Assembly (NCBI GenBank): GCA_050485905.1
Contig: JBJHCH010000030.1
Span: 1 to 31,975 of the forward strand
DNA from: JAWLCA01 sp050485905
GTDB taxonomy: Bacteria; Pseudomonadota; Alphaproteobacteria; Rhodobacterales; Rhodobacteraceae
DNA: 31,975 bases
Direction: 5' to 3'
Below, in pieces: positions 8,252-16,152 of the stretch. Within the stretch, counting starts at the first letter, position 1. Every line of letters begins with the position of its first letter. The notes beneath the pieces were generated by a model. That model did not search any database. It was not told the origin of the DNA and saw only the letters and a list, made by a program, of their open reading frames with translations. The translations under genes and the position numbers were made by a program.

Positions 8252-9306
8252 CGGTCCAGCCCCAGGATGCGGCGGTTCGCGGCCTCGTCGGTGCCGGCGC
8301 TGGCGAAATCGTCGAAGGCGCGCTCGGTCACGCGGATGATGTGGTCGCGGACGAACTGCGCCCCCTCGCGCGCCCCGTCCTCGGGGTGTTTAAGCGCGCA
8401 TTCCCATTCCACGACCGCCCAGCCGTCAAAGCCCTGCGTGGTCAGCTTCGAGAACACGGCGCCGAAATCCACCTGCCCGTCGCCCAGGCTGCGGAACCGC
8501 CCGGCGCGGTTTACCCAGGACTGGTAGCCGCCATAGACGCCCTGCCGCCCCGTCGGGTTCAGTTCCGCGTCCTTGACGTGGAACATCTTGATCCGGTCGG
8601 CATAGATGTCGATGTTGTCCAGATAATCCAGCGCCTGCAGTAGGTAATGCGACGGATCGTAGAGCATGTTGCAGCGTGCGTGGTTGTTAACCCGCTCCAG
8701 AAACATCTCGAATGTGACGCCATCGTGCAGATCCTCGCCCGGATGGATCTCGAAGCAGAGGTCAACGCCATGTTCGTCGGCAAGATCGAGGATCGGGCGC
8801 CAGCGCCGCGCCAACTCGTCGAATGCCGTCTCGACCAGCCCGGATGGACGTTGCGGAAACGGGTAGAGATAGGGCCAGGCCAGCGCCCCGGAAAACGTGG
8901 CGAGCGCCGTCAGCCCCATGTTGGCCGAGGCCCGGATCGCCAGCCCCAACTGGTCCACCGCCCAGGCCTGCCTCGCCGCCGGATCGCCGTGGACCGACGG
9001 ATCTGCAAAGCCGTCCATCATCGTGTCATAGGCCGGATGCACGGCGACCAGTTGTCCCTGCAGATGTGCCGAAAGCTCGGTCACGACAAGGCCGCTGTCG
9101 GCCGCCTGCCCGACAAACGTATCGCAATAGTCGCGCGACGCGGCGGCCTGCCGCAGATCGATCAGCCGCGCGTCCCAGCTTGGCACCTGTACGCCGGCAT
9201 AGCCGCAGTCCGCCGCCCAGCGGGTGATATCCTGCCAGGTGTTGAACGGCGCTGCGTCGCCCGCAAACTGCGCCAGAAACAGCGCCGGCCCCTGCATTGT
9301 CTTCAC
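8248..9306 (-). CDS. Sugar phosphate isomerase/epimerase (xylose isomerase-like TIM barrel)
   Basis: This 352-residue protein belongs to the AP endonuclease family 2/xylose-isomerase-like TIM-barrel superfamily, metal-dependent sugar or inositol-derivative isomerases. Likely metal ligands are the Glu in DLCFEIHPGED, the Asp and His in YDPSHYLLQ, the His in MFHVKDAE and the Glu in VVEWECAL. I chose the GTG at 9306 because GGGAGG stands five bases before it and because family members usually begin M-K-T-M-x-G-P; the next in-frame ATG is 9297 and an upstream frame start at 9330 has no support. It is the first gene of the operon, directly behind the LacI-type operators. The substrate is not known. 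Confidence 0.9.
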   Translation of the reverse strand: MKTMQGPALFLAQFAGDAAPFNTWQDITRWAADCGYAGVQVPSWDARLIDLRQAAASRDYCDTFVGQAADSGLVVTELSAHLQGQLVAVHPAYDTMMDGFADPSVHGDPAARQAWAVDQLGLAIRASANMGLTALATFSGALAWPYLYPFPQRPSGLVETAFDELARRWRPILDLADEHGVDLCFEIHPGEDLHDGVTFEMFLERVNNHARCNMLYDPSHYLLQALDYLDNIDIYADRIKMFHVKDAELNPTGRQGVYGGYQSWVNRAGRFRSLGDGQVDFGAVFSKLTTQGFDGWAVVEWECALKHPEDGAREGAQFVRDHIIRVTERAFDDFASAGTDEAANRRILGLDR

Positions 9307-9342
9307 GGTATCCTCCCTGCCGCTCCTCAACGGCGGTAATCA

Positions 9343-9356
9343 TGTAATCGATTACA
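9343..9356. promoter_or_regulatory. Perfect palindromic operator for the divergent LacI-type regulator
   Basis: TGTAATCGATTACA is a 14-bp perfect palindrome with the central CG typical of LacI/PurR/CcpA-family operators. It lies 37 bp upstream of the isomerase start in the divergent intergenic region, so a bound repressor would block the operon promoter. The assignment to the adjacent regulator is inference from position and symmetry. Confidence 0.75.
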
Positions 9357-9374
9357 ACTTCAGTCTATGCGGCT

Positions 9375-9388
9375 TGAAATCGTTTACA
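9375..9388. promoter_or_regulatory. Second, imperfect LacI-type operator half-copy
   Basis: TGAAATCGTTTACA resembles the perfect palindrome at 9343-9356, with five of seven symmetric pairs kept, including the central CG and the TG/CA ends. The centres are 32 bp apart, about three helical turns, so two repressor dimers could lie on the same DNA face. It is 47 bp before the regulator start and may mediate autoregulation. Confidence 0.5.
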
Positions 9389-9435
9389 AGATCTTTTTTG
9401 CGCGCCACTATCGGTGCCAACAGGGATGGCCCGAC

Positions 9436-10440
9436 GTGCGACAGAAAACAGCGACGATTCAGGATGTTGCCCGCATCGCAGGGGTATCGACGGCCACGGT
9501 CAGCCGGGCACTGTCGATACCGGAGCAGGTGGCCGAATCGACTCGTGAGCGGGTGGCGGCGGCGGTGCGTCAGACCGGATATCAGGTCAATCAAGCCGCC
9601 CGGAACCTGCGCCGACGGCGCACGGGCAGCATCCTTGCGCTTGTGCCGAACTTGGCCAATCCGTTCTTCTCGCAGATCCTGTCGGGTCTCGCCGAGGTTG
9701 TTGCGGCCGAGGGCTACGGCCTGCTGATTGCTGACACGCAGACCGACCCGGTCCCCGCGGCGCGGCTTGCGGGCTACCTCGACAACCGGGTGGCGGACGG
9801 TATGGTTTTGTTTGACGGCCGGCTCGCGGATGCGGATCTGGCGCGGCGGCCGCGCGTCCCGGTGATTCTTGCCTGCGAATGGGGCGATCCTGAGCTGCCT
9901 TCGGTGCGGGTAGACAATGCCAAGGGCGCGGCGATTGCCGTCCGACATCTGATCGACAACGGCCACAGGTTGATCGGGCACATCACCGGGCCGCGCGGCA
10001 ACGTGCTGACGGAAAGCCGGCTTGCCGGTACGCGGTCGGCCCTCGCCGACCGGGGCCTCGGCCTGCGCGATGACTGGATTTTCGAGGGTGATTTCAGCAT
10101 GGATTCGGGTGCCGCAGCGGCACAGGCTTGGATGGCGCTGGCCGAGCGCCCCACCGGGGTCTTCTGTGCTTCTGACGAGATGGCCTGCGGGTTCATCGGG
10201 GCGTTGCAGCATGCGGGCCATTCGGTGCCGGATGCGGTTTCGGTAATCGGTTTCGACGATATTGAGGTCTGCGGCCATCTGACACCGGCTCTGACAACGG
10301 TCCACCAGCCGCGTCGACTAATCGGCGAGCGCGCTGCGCACCTGCTGACAGCGATGATCGGGAGCGAGAGTCTGATCTGCGACTCCGAGGAGATAGGCGT
10401 CGACCTGATCCGTCGCGATAGTGTTCGCAGCCTCGACTGA
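9436..10440 (+). CDS. LacI family transcriptional regulator
   Basis: This 334-residue DNA-binding repressor probably controls the divergent sugar ABC operon. The N-terminal helix-turn-helix is canonical (IQDVARIAGVSTATVSRAL, about residues 7-25), followed by the hinge region AARNLRRRRTGSILALVP and a periplasmic-binding-protein-like effector domain ending in GFDDIEVCGHLTPALTTV. I place the start at GTG 9436, giving M-R-Q-K-T-A-T-I-Q-D-V, because LacI proteins begin only a few residues before the helix-turn-helix; the longer frame from ATG 9367 would add 23 residues and overlap the second operator. The ribosome-binding site is weak (AGGGATGG). The effector is probably the transported sugar or a catabolic intermediate. 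Confidence 0.92.
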   Translation: MRQKTATIQDVARIAGVSTATVSRALSIPEQVAESTRERVAAAVRQTGYQVNQAARNLRRRRTGSILALVPNLANPFFSQILSGLAEVVAAEGYGLLIADTQTDPVPAARLAGYLDNRVADGMVLFDGRLADADLARRPRVPVILACEWGDPELPSVRVDNAKGAAIAVRHLIDNGHRLIGHITGPRGNVLTESRLAGTRSALADRGLGLRDDWIFEGDFSMDSGAAAAQAWMALAERPTGVFCASDEMACGFIGALQHAGHSVPDAVSVIGFDDIEVCGHLTPALTTVHQPRRLIGERAAHLLTAMIGSESLICDSEEIGVDLIRRDSVRSLD

Positions 10441-10517
10441 CCACGAACTCTCCGCGGTGCTCGCGCCCGATCGGCAACTCTGTTAGCGAAACCTGAGGTA
10501 TCGAGGGCAGGGCGGAG

Positions 10518-11432
10518 ATGCAGTCCAGCGCAGGGTTTCACGGCAGGGAGATACGGCTTGCGATTCTGACGATCTGTGCGGGCGTCGCCTTTCTGGTTCT
10601 GAACGACGCAATCGCGAAGCTGCTGACCGACCGCCACGACCCGGCGCAGATCATCTTCGTGCGCAACCTGCTGGCGCTGCCGATGATCGCCGCCCTGGTC
10701 CTACTTTTTCGCGGCAGGGCGGCGCTCGGCACATCCTATCTCTGGGCGCATGCGCTGCGCGGCCTGCTGATCGTTGCCGGCGCATATCTCTATTTTCGTA
10801 GTCTGCAGGTTCTGCCACTGGCCGAGGCGACGGCGCTGGTATTCTCTGCGCCTATGTTCATTACCGCGCTTTCGGTGCCGCTGCTGGGCGAGGCGGTCGG
10901 CTGGCGCAGATGGGGTGCGGTTATCCTAGGCTTCGTTGGCGTCCTGATCATCGTGCAGCCCGGCGGCGTGGCGTTTCAGCCGGCAACGCTACTGGCGATC
11001 GCCACCGCGCTTTTCTACGCGTTGTTCATGATCGGTGCGCGCTGGATAGGGCGGGAAGAGTCGATTTGGACGTCGATGTTTTTCATCATGCTGTTCCCGA
11101 TGATCTACACCGCGCCTCTGGCAGTTGCAGGCTGGGTGCCTGTCGCGACCGCCGACATCCCGCTTTTTCTGGCCATCGCTGTCTGTGGCAGCATCGGGAT
11201 CACGCTGATCGGTCACGCGTTCCGCCTCGCGCCGGTCGCCGTGGTTGCGCCGTTCGACTACACCGCATTGATCTGGGCCACGCTTTTCGGCTGGCTGATC
11301 TGGCGCGATATGCCCGGAACGACCACCGTCATCGGCGCGCTGGTGATCGTTGTTAGCGGATTGATCATCGTTCTGCGCGAAGCGCGCGCCGCGCCTAGGC
11401 CCCGGGTTGGTTCCGCGGCCGGGGATGATTAG
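10518..11432 (+). CDS. DMT (EamA) family transporter
   Basis: This 304-residue inner-membrane protein is of the drug/metabolite transporter superfamily, with two EamA repeats and about ten membrane helices. The first repeat begins with LTICAGVAFLVLNDAIAKLL and includes the conserved AEATALVFSAPMFITALSVPLL segment. The second begins near residue 150 (ALFYALFMIGARW) and has the matching APVAVVAPFDYTALIWATLFGWLIW. Many relatives export amino acids or other small metabolites. The start ATG is preceded by a GGGCGGAG sequence. The gene lies 77 bp after the LacI gene on the same strand and 32 bp before the luciferase-like gene, with which it may be co-transcribed. The substrate is unknown. Confidence 0.9.
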   Translation: MQSSAGFHGREIRLAILTICAGVAFLVLNDAIAKLLTDRHDPAQIIFVRNLLALPMIAALVLLFRGRAALGTSYLWAHALRGLLIVAGAYLYFRSLQVLPLAEATALVFSAPMFITALSVPLLGEAVGWRRWGAVILGFVGVLIIVQPGGVAFQPATLLAIATALFYALFMIGARWIGREESIWTSMFFIMLFPMIYTAPLAVAGWVPVATADIPLFLAIAVCGSIGITLIGHAFRLAPVAVVAPFDYTALIWATLFGWLIWRDMPGTTTVIGALVIVVSGLIIVLREARAAPRPRVGSAAGDD

Positions 11433-11464
11433 ATGGCGGGTAAACCTTCGCGCAGGAGTACGCC

Positions 11465-12472
11465 ATGCACCATTTCTCGCTTCTCGACCTGTCGCCGATC
11501 CCCGAAGGTGGCAGCGCGGCGGATGCGCTCGCCAATAGCCGCGATCTGGCGCAGAACGCAGAGCGGGCAGGTTATCATCGCTACTGGCTGGCGGAACATC
11601 ACAACATGCCGGGCATCGCCAGTGCCGCGACGGCCGTGGTGATCGGCCATGTCGCCGCGGCGACCAGTTCGATTCGGGTCGGCGCAGGGGGGATCATGCT
11701 CCCCAACCACGCGCCGCTGGTCGTGGCAGAGCAGTTCGGCACGCTCGCAACGCTGTTTCCGGGTCGCATCGACCTTGGCCTTGGCCGGGCTCCCGGGACC
11801 GATCCGGCCACGGCGCGGGCGTTGCGCCGGCATATGGCGCCCGAGGATAGGTTCCCCCAGGATGTTCTGGAACTTCTGGGCTATCTGGGCAACACGCAGG
11901 ACGGTGCGGCAATTAGGGCGGTGCCCGGTGAGGGGACTCATGTTCCCGTGTGGATCCTCGGGTCGAGCCTCTACGGCGCGCAACTGGCCGCGCATCTGGG
12001 ACTGCCCTATGCCTTTGCGTCGCATTTTGCTCCGGCCGCTTTGGCTGACGCGCTGGCCATTTACCGTGCCAGCTTTCAGCCGTCGCAATGGCTGGCGAAA
12101 CCCTATGCGATGATGGCTGCCGGTGTCTGCGCAGCCGAAACCGACGACGAAGCGCACTTTCTGCGATCCTCGCAGGTGCTTGCCTTTGCGCGTCTGCGCT
12201 CCGGTCGGCCAGGGAAGCTGCCGCGCCCGACGCACGATCTCGCGGCAGAGATACCGCCCGCGTTGCAGGCCCAGGTCGAGCAGGCGCTTTCGGTATCCGC
12301 CACGGGGTCAGCAGAGACGCTGGCAATCGAACTGCGTCGTTTGGTCGAAACCTATCGGCCCGACGAGTTGATGGTGACGGGCATGATCCATGACCATGCG
12401 GCGCGGGTTCGGTCCTTTGCCATCGCGGCCGAGGTGTTGTCGGAACTGAAGGCGAAGCCTGCCGCGGCATGA
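11465..12472 (+). CDS. LLM class flavin-dependent oxidoreductase (YhbW-like)
   Basis: This 335-residue cytoplasmic enzyme belongs to the bacterial luciferase-like monooxygenase superfamily, the group that includes YhbW and MsnO8. It would use reduced FMN, supplied by a separate reductase, to act on an unknown substrate. Diagnostic stretches are YHRYWLAEHHNMPG near residue 39, TSSIRVGAGGIMLPNHAPL and PGRIDLGLGRAPGTDP, all characteristic of the TIM-barrel fold of this group, and the C-terminal RPDELMVTGMIHD. AGGAG lies a few bases before ATG 11465. It is separated by 32 bp from the DMT transporter. Confidence 0.92.
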   Translation: MHHFSLLDLSPIPEGGSAADALANSRDLAQNAERAGYHRYWLAEHHNMPGIASAATAVVIGHVAAATSSIRVGAGGIMLPNHAPLVVAEQFGTLATLFPGRIDLGLGRAPGTDPATARALRRHMAPEDRFPQDVLELLGYLGNTQDGAAIRAVPGEGTHVPVWILGSSLYGAQLAAHLGLPYAFASHFAPAALADALAIYRASFQPSQWLAKPYAMMAAGVCAAETDDEAHFLRSSQVLAFARLRSGRPGKLPRPTHDLAAEIPPALQAQVEQALSVSATGSAETLAIELRRLVETYRPDELMVTGMIHDHAARVRSFAIAAEVLSELKAKPAAA

Positions 12473-12569
12473 TCCCGCCCGCCTGATTGCCGACCCCTTG
12501 GGTTTCTGTCACCCTGCCGGGGATGATCCGAGGTCTCGGGTCACAGTGATGGCGGCATAGGGGGTGGTG

Positions 12570-14360
12570 ATGCGAGTTCTGGCGATGGTTGGTCTTCTGG
12601 CCGCGTTTCTGACGCCAGCCGCAGGAGCGCAGCAAACATCCGACATCGTGGTGCCGGAACTGCCGACCGAGGTCGGCGCCGCCTTTCCGGGCATATCCGT
12701 CGCGGCACGGCTCTCGCTGCAGGCTCGCAACGACGGCAGCGTGGTCGAGGCAGAGGACTGGATGGTTGCCGCCGCGCATCCGCTGGCGGTCGAGGCCGGG
12801 GCACGCGTGCTGCGAGAGGGCGGCACGGCGGCAGATGCGATGGTCGCGGTGCAGGCAGTTCTGGGATTGGTGGAGCCGCAATCCTCGGGCCTTGGTGGCG
12901 GGGCATTTCTGGTCTGGTATGATGCCGAAACCGGCGAATTGACGACGCTTGACGGGCGCGAAACCGCGCCACTGGCTGCAAATCCCCGCCATTTCCTGGA
13001 TGAGAGCGGAGAGCCGCTGGATTTTTGGTCGGCAGTCGTCAGCGGCCGGTCAGTCGGCACACCGGGCACGCCGCGGCTGATGGAAGAGGCGCATCGCCGC
13101 TGGGGCCGCGCGAACTGGCAGGAGCTGTTCGACGATGCAATCCGGCTGGCTGAGGATGGATTCGCCGTGTCGCCACGACTGGCGGATTCGGTCGCGGGCG
13201 ACGCCGAGCGGCTGGCGCGCTTTCCGGCGACGGCGGACTATTTCCTGCCCGACGGGGCGCCGATTGCCGCCGGGGATACGCTGGTGAACCCGGCCTATGC
13301 CGATACCCTGCGGCAGATCGCTTGGCGGGGCGCGGCTGTCTTTTATGGTGGGGAGATCGCCGAGGATATCGTGGCGGCGACGCGGACCGAGACGCATCCG
13401 GGTCTGCTATCACTTGTGGATCTCGCGCTTTACGAGGTGATCGAGCGGCCCGCGGTCTGCTACACCTATCGCGGCAACGATGTGTGCGGCATGGGTCCGC
13501 CGTCTTCGGGTGCGGTTGCGGTCTCGCAGATCCTCGGCATGCTGGAGCATTTCGATCTACCGGCAATGGGTCCGCAGGACATCGAGGCACGACGCCTGAT
13601 GGGGGATGCCACCCGGCTCGCATTTGCCGACCGAGGCCGCTACCTTGCCGATAGCGATTTCGTGCCGGTGCCGGTCGACGGGTTGATCGACCGAGACTAC
13701 TTGGCCGGCCGCGCCGAATTGCTGCGCGGCGACGACGCCCTGCCCGAGGTTTCGCCGGGCCTGCCGGAGTGGGACCATGCGATGCGCTGGGGCGACGACC
13801 GGCGCCCGGAACGCCCGGCGACGTCGCATATCTCCATTGTCGATGGCGACGGCAACGTGCTGTCGATGACGACGACCATCGAAAGCGGCTTCGGTTCGCG
13901 GATCTTCGTGCGCGGCTTCCTGCTGAACAACGAACTGACCGATTTCTCATTCCGCACCCATGCCGATGGCTGGCCCATCGCCAACCGGGTGGAGCCGGGC
14001 AAGCGGCCACGGTCGTCCATGTCGCCGACCATCGTGCTGCGCGACGGCCAGCCGGTGCTGACCATCGGCAGCCCAGGTGGGGCGACGATCATCGGTTTCA
14101 CCACTCAGGCCATCATTGCCCATCTGGACTGGGGAATGGATGTGCAGCAGGCGGTGGCGATGCCGCATCTGGTCAACAGTTTCGGCACCTATGCGCTGGA
14201 GGCCGGCACCTGGGCCGAAGTGTTGGAGAGCGATCTTTCTGAGCTTGGATTTCAGACCAATGTGACGGCGATGACGTCGGGTCTGCACGCCATAGCTATT
14301 GGCGAACGCCTGCAGGGCGGCGCCGATCCACGACGCGAAGGCATCGCGTTGGGGGAATGA
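12570..14360 (+). CDS. ggt: Gamma-glutamyltransferase precursor
   Basis: This 596-residue periplasmic enzyme hydrolyses or transfers the gamma-glutamyl group of glutathione and related compounds. It has an N-terminal signal peptide (MRVLAMVGLLAAFLTPAAGAQ, likely cleavage after AGA). The proenzyme cleaves itself in front of the catalytic threonine, here Thr418 in PATSHISIVD, giving a large and a small subunit. Other family features are AAAHPLAVEAGARVLREGGTAADA, the QSSGLGGGAFLVWYD loop, GMGPPSSGAVAV and, in the small subunit, GKRPRSSMSPTIV and IGSPGGATIIGF. The frame opens GTG-GTG-ATG at 12564-12572; ATG 12570 was preferred with the G-rich sequence before it as ribosome-binding site. Length is slightly above the usual 560-580. 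The gene appears to be its own unit. Confidence 0.94.
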   Translation: MRVLAMVGLLAAFLTPAAGAQQTSDIVVPELPTEVGAAFPGISVAARLSLQARNDGSVVEAEDWMVAAAHPLAVEAGARVLREGGTAADAMVAVQAVLGLVEPQSSGLGGGAFLVWYDAETGELTTLDGRETAPLAANPRHFLDESGEPLDFWSAVVSGRSVGTPGTPRLMEEAHRRWGRANWQELFDDAIRLAEDGFAVSPRLADSVAGDAERLARFPATADYFLPDGAPIAAGDTLVNPAYADTLRQIAWRGAAVFYGGEIAEDIVAATRTETHPGLLSLVDLALYEVIERPAVCYTYRGNDVCGMGPPSSGAVAVSQILGMLEHFDLPAMGPQDIEARRLMGDATRLAFADRGRYLADSDFVPVPVDGLIDRDYLAGRAELLRGDDALPEVSPGLPEWDHAMRWGDDRRPERPATSHISIVDGDGNVLSMTTTIESGFGSRIFVRGFLLNNELTDFSFRTHADGWPIANRVEPGKRPRSSMSPTIVLRDGQPVLTIGSPGGATIIGFTTQAIIAHLDWGMDVQQAVAMPHLVNSFGTYALEAGTWAEVLESDLSELGFQTNVTAMTSGLHAIAIGERLQGGADPRREGIALGE

Positions 14361-14451
14361 CCGCTTTCGGACAATCGGCCCGGAAAACCATTTGGGTTCG
14401 GCGGATACTTGCCGTAAGGTAACGAAAATCTTGAGGATTAGGGACGGGGCG

Positions 14452-16152
14452 ATGCTTGGCGCCGGGGCCGTCAGGATAGTGATGCGCGGGCCGTTCGCGA
14501 TTATTGATCGCGACGGTTCTGATCGCACGCCTTCGGCTCACAAGGAACGGGCGCTGGTCGCGCTGCTGGCGGTTGCACCCGAACGAAAGCGGTCCCGGCT
14601 CTGGCTGGCCGACAAGTTGTGGAGTGATCGCGATACCGAGCAGGCCGCGACCAGCCTTCGCCGTGCGCTCAGCAACCTGCGCACTACGCTCGGTGCCGAC
14701 AGTGGAATCCTGCACACGGACCGCACAAACGTCTGGCTGGGGCGCGACGTAGTAGCGGATCTCCGCCCCGATCTGATTGCCCAGTCCGAAATACTTGAGG
14801 ACGTGAACGTCCGCGACCCAGAGTTTGAGAACTGGTTGCGCGACCTGCGGCAGATGCACGATGCCGCGTCAGAGGCGCCTCAGGTCTTCGTCCCAGCGCC
14901 CCGACCGGTGCGTAACGGTGCGACGCGAGTCGTGATCTGTCGGGTAGCCCGACCAGAGGGGCCAGAGCAGGAGTTTTTGGCGAACCTCCTCACCGATGGC
15001 CTTTCGTCTCGATTCAACGCCCTTGGGGATGCGACAGTGCGCGTATTCGATGGCGACCGGACTCGGCCGGATGACGATGACGATCAGGATGCCTCGATCA
15101 GGATCGAGGTCGAAAGCGTGACTGCTGGCGGAGAATGGCTGGTGCATTTGCGCGCCTTGGCGAATCGAAACCGGCAGTTCCTCTGGTCAGGGCGATTGCG
15201 TGTGCCGCTGGACATGGGCCGGATTTTTGGCAGTGCTGAAGTCGCGGGCTTCGTAAGTCGTGCGACGACCGGGATCATCGGTAGCTTCGACACCCACTGC
15301 GGAGGCGAGCGTGACCCATTCATTTCTCTGCAGCGCGCGGCGAGACGGCTGTTTACCGGCCGGCCATCCGATATTCAGCAGGCGCAGGGCGAGCTTGCCG
15401 GGATCCCCCTTGGCGACAGATCCGGGATCGTTCTGGCTTGGCGGGGATACGGCAAGCTGACCGAGGCGCTGGAGCTGGGCGCGATGGATTCCGATACCGT
15501 GGGCGAAGCGATCGAACTGGTTGAAGATGCGGTGGCGCGTTCAGGTGAAAACCCCCTCGTGCTTTCGCTCGCGGCGCAGGTGCAGATGAAGTTGGGCGCC
15601 GATCACGAGCTGGGGGCCTATCTCGCCCGGCGAAGCTGCGACAAGAACGACCAGGATCCCTATGCTCTTCATGCGCTGAGCCAAGCCCGGTTTTTTGGCG
15701 GCAACCATGCGCGAAGCCATGATCTGGCGGAACGCGCGCGCGCAGCAGCCGATGGCCTGCCCAACGCGCACGTCTGGGACATGCTGCTTGCTCTGTCCAA
15801 GCTTGGCTTCGGGGACATTGATGGCGCGATGGAACTCTGCAAGGCGGCGCATCTGAAAAGCGCGAGCTACCGTCCTGCAATGCGCTACCTGGTTGCGCTG
15901 AGCCTGATCCGGGGCGATGCGTCCAATGCGTCGCGCCACGCGTTGGCGCTGGCACGGGTCGAGACCGGATTCGCGCCCGGAACTCTGCTGCGTCCGGGCT
16001 ACCCGATCGAGACACTTCGGCTCGCGGGTCTGTTCGACGACCTATCTGGTGCGCTTCTAAGCCCCGAACATACTGCCCAAACAGCAGGATTTATGGGCCT
16101 TATGGACAACATCTCTGGCGGACTTCGCCGTGCCGAGGGCCGGATTGCCTAG
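14452..16152 (+). CDS. Winged-helix / TolB-like / TPR transcriptional regulator
   Basis: This 566-residue protein looks like a large cytoplasmic regulator. Residues about 8-97 form a winged-helix domain of the SARP/BTAD-OmpR kind (FAIIDRDGSDRTPSAHKERALVALLA, then SLRRALSNLRTTLG). Residues about 157-258 resemble the TolB-N-like domain seen in CadC- and cyclase-type regulators, where an EQEFLANLLTDGLSSRF segment is followed by a GEWLVHLRALANRNRQFLWSGRL strand pair. The rest (about 330-560) is helical and TPR-like. No membrane segment or signal peptide is visible. I start at ATG 14452, after GAGGATTAGGG; the frame stays open upstream into ggt but without support. It converges with the protease gene, and both stops lie in one CTAG. 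It probably regulates the protease/PAP2 pair, which is inference from position. Confidence 0.82.
   Translation: MLGAGAVRIVMRGPFAIIDRDGSDRTPSAHKERALVALLAVAPERKRSRLWLADKLWSDRDTEQAATSLRRALSNLRTTLGADSGILHTDRTNVWLGRDVVADLRPDLIAQSEILEDVNVRDPEFENWLRDLRQMHDAASEAPQVFVPAPRPVRNGATRVVICRVARPEGPEQEFLANLLTDGLSSRFNALGDATVRVFDGDRTRPDDDDDQDASIRIEVESVTAGGEWLVHLRALANRNRQFLWSGRLRVPLDMGRIFGSAEVAGFVSRATTGIIGSFDTHCGGERDPFISLQRAARRLFTGRPSDIQQAQGELAGIPLGDRSGIVLAWRGYGKLTEALELGAMDSDTVGEAIELVEDAVARSGENPLVLSLAAQVQMKLGADHELGAYLARRSCDKNDQDPYALHALSQARFFGGNHARSHDLAERARAAADGLPNAHVWDMLLALSKLGFGDIDGAMELCKAAHLKSASYRPAMRYLVALSLIRGDASNASRHALALARVETGFAPGTLLRPGYPIETLRLAGLFDDLSGALLSPEHTAQTAGFMGLMDNISGGLRRAEGRIA

Noticed and set aside
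9352..10637. Minus-strand open frames opposite the LacI-type regulator
   Set aside because: The regulator has a canonical helix-turn-helix and effector domain; the antisense frames show no features.
11913..12992. Minus-strand open frame across the end of the flavin oxidoreductase and start of ggt
   Set aside because: It overlaps two well-supported genes on the other strand and has low-complexity Arg/Pro/Ser composition.
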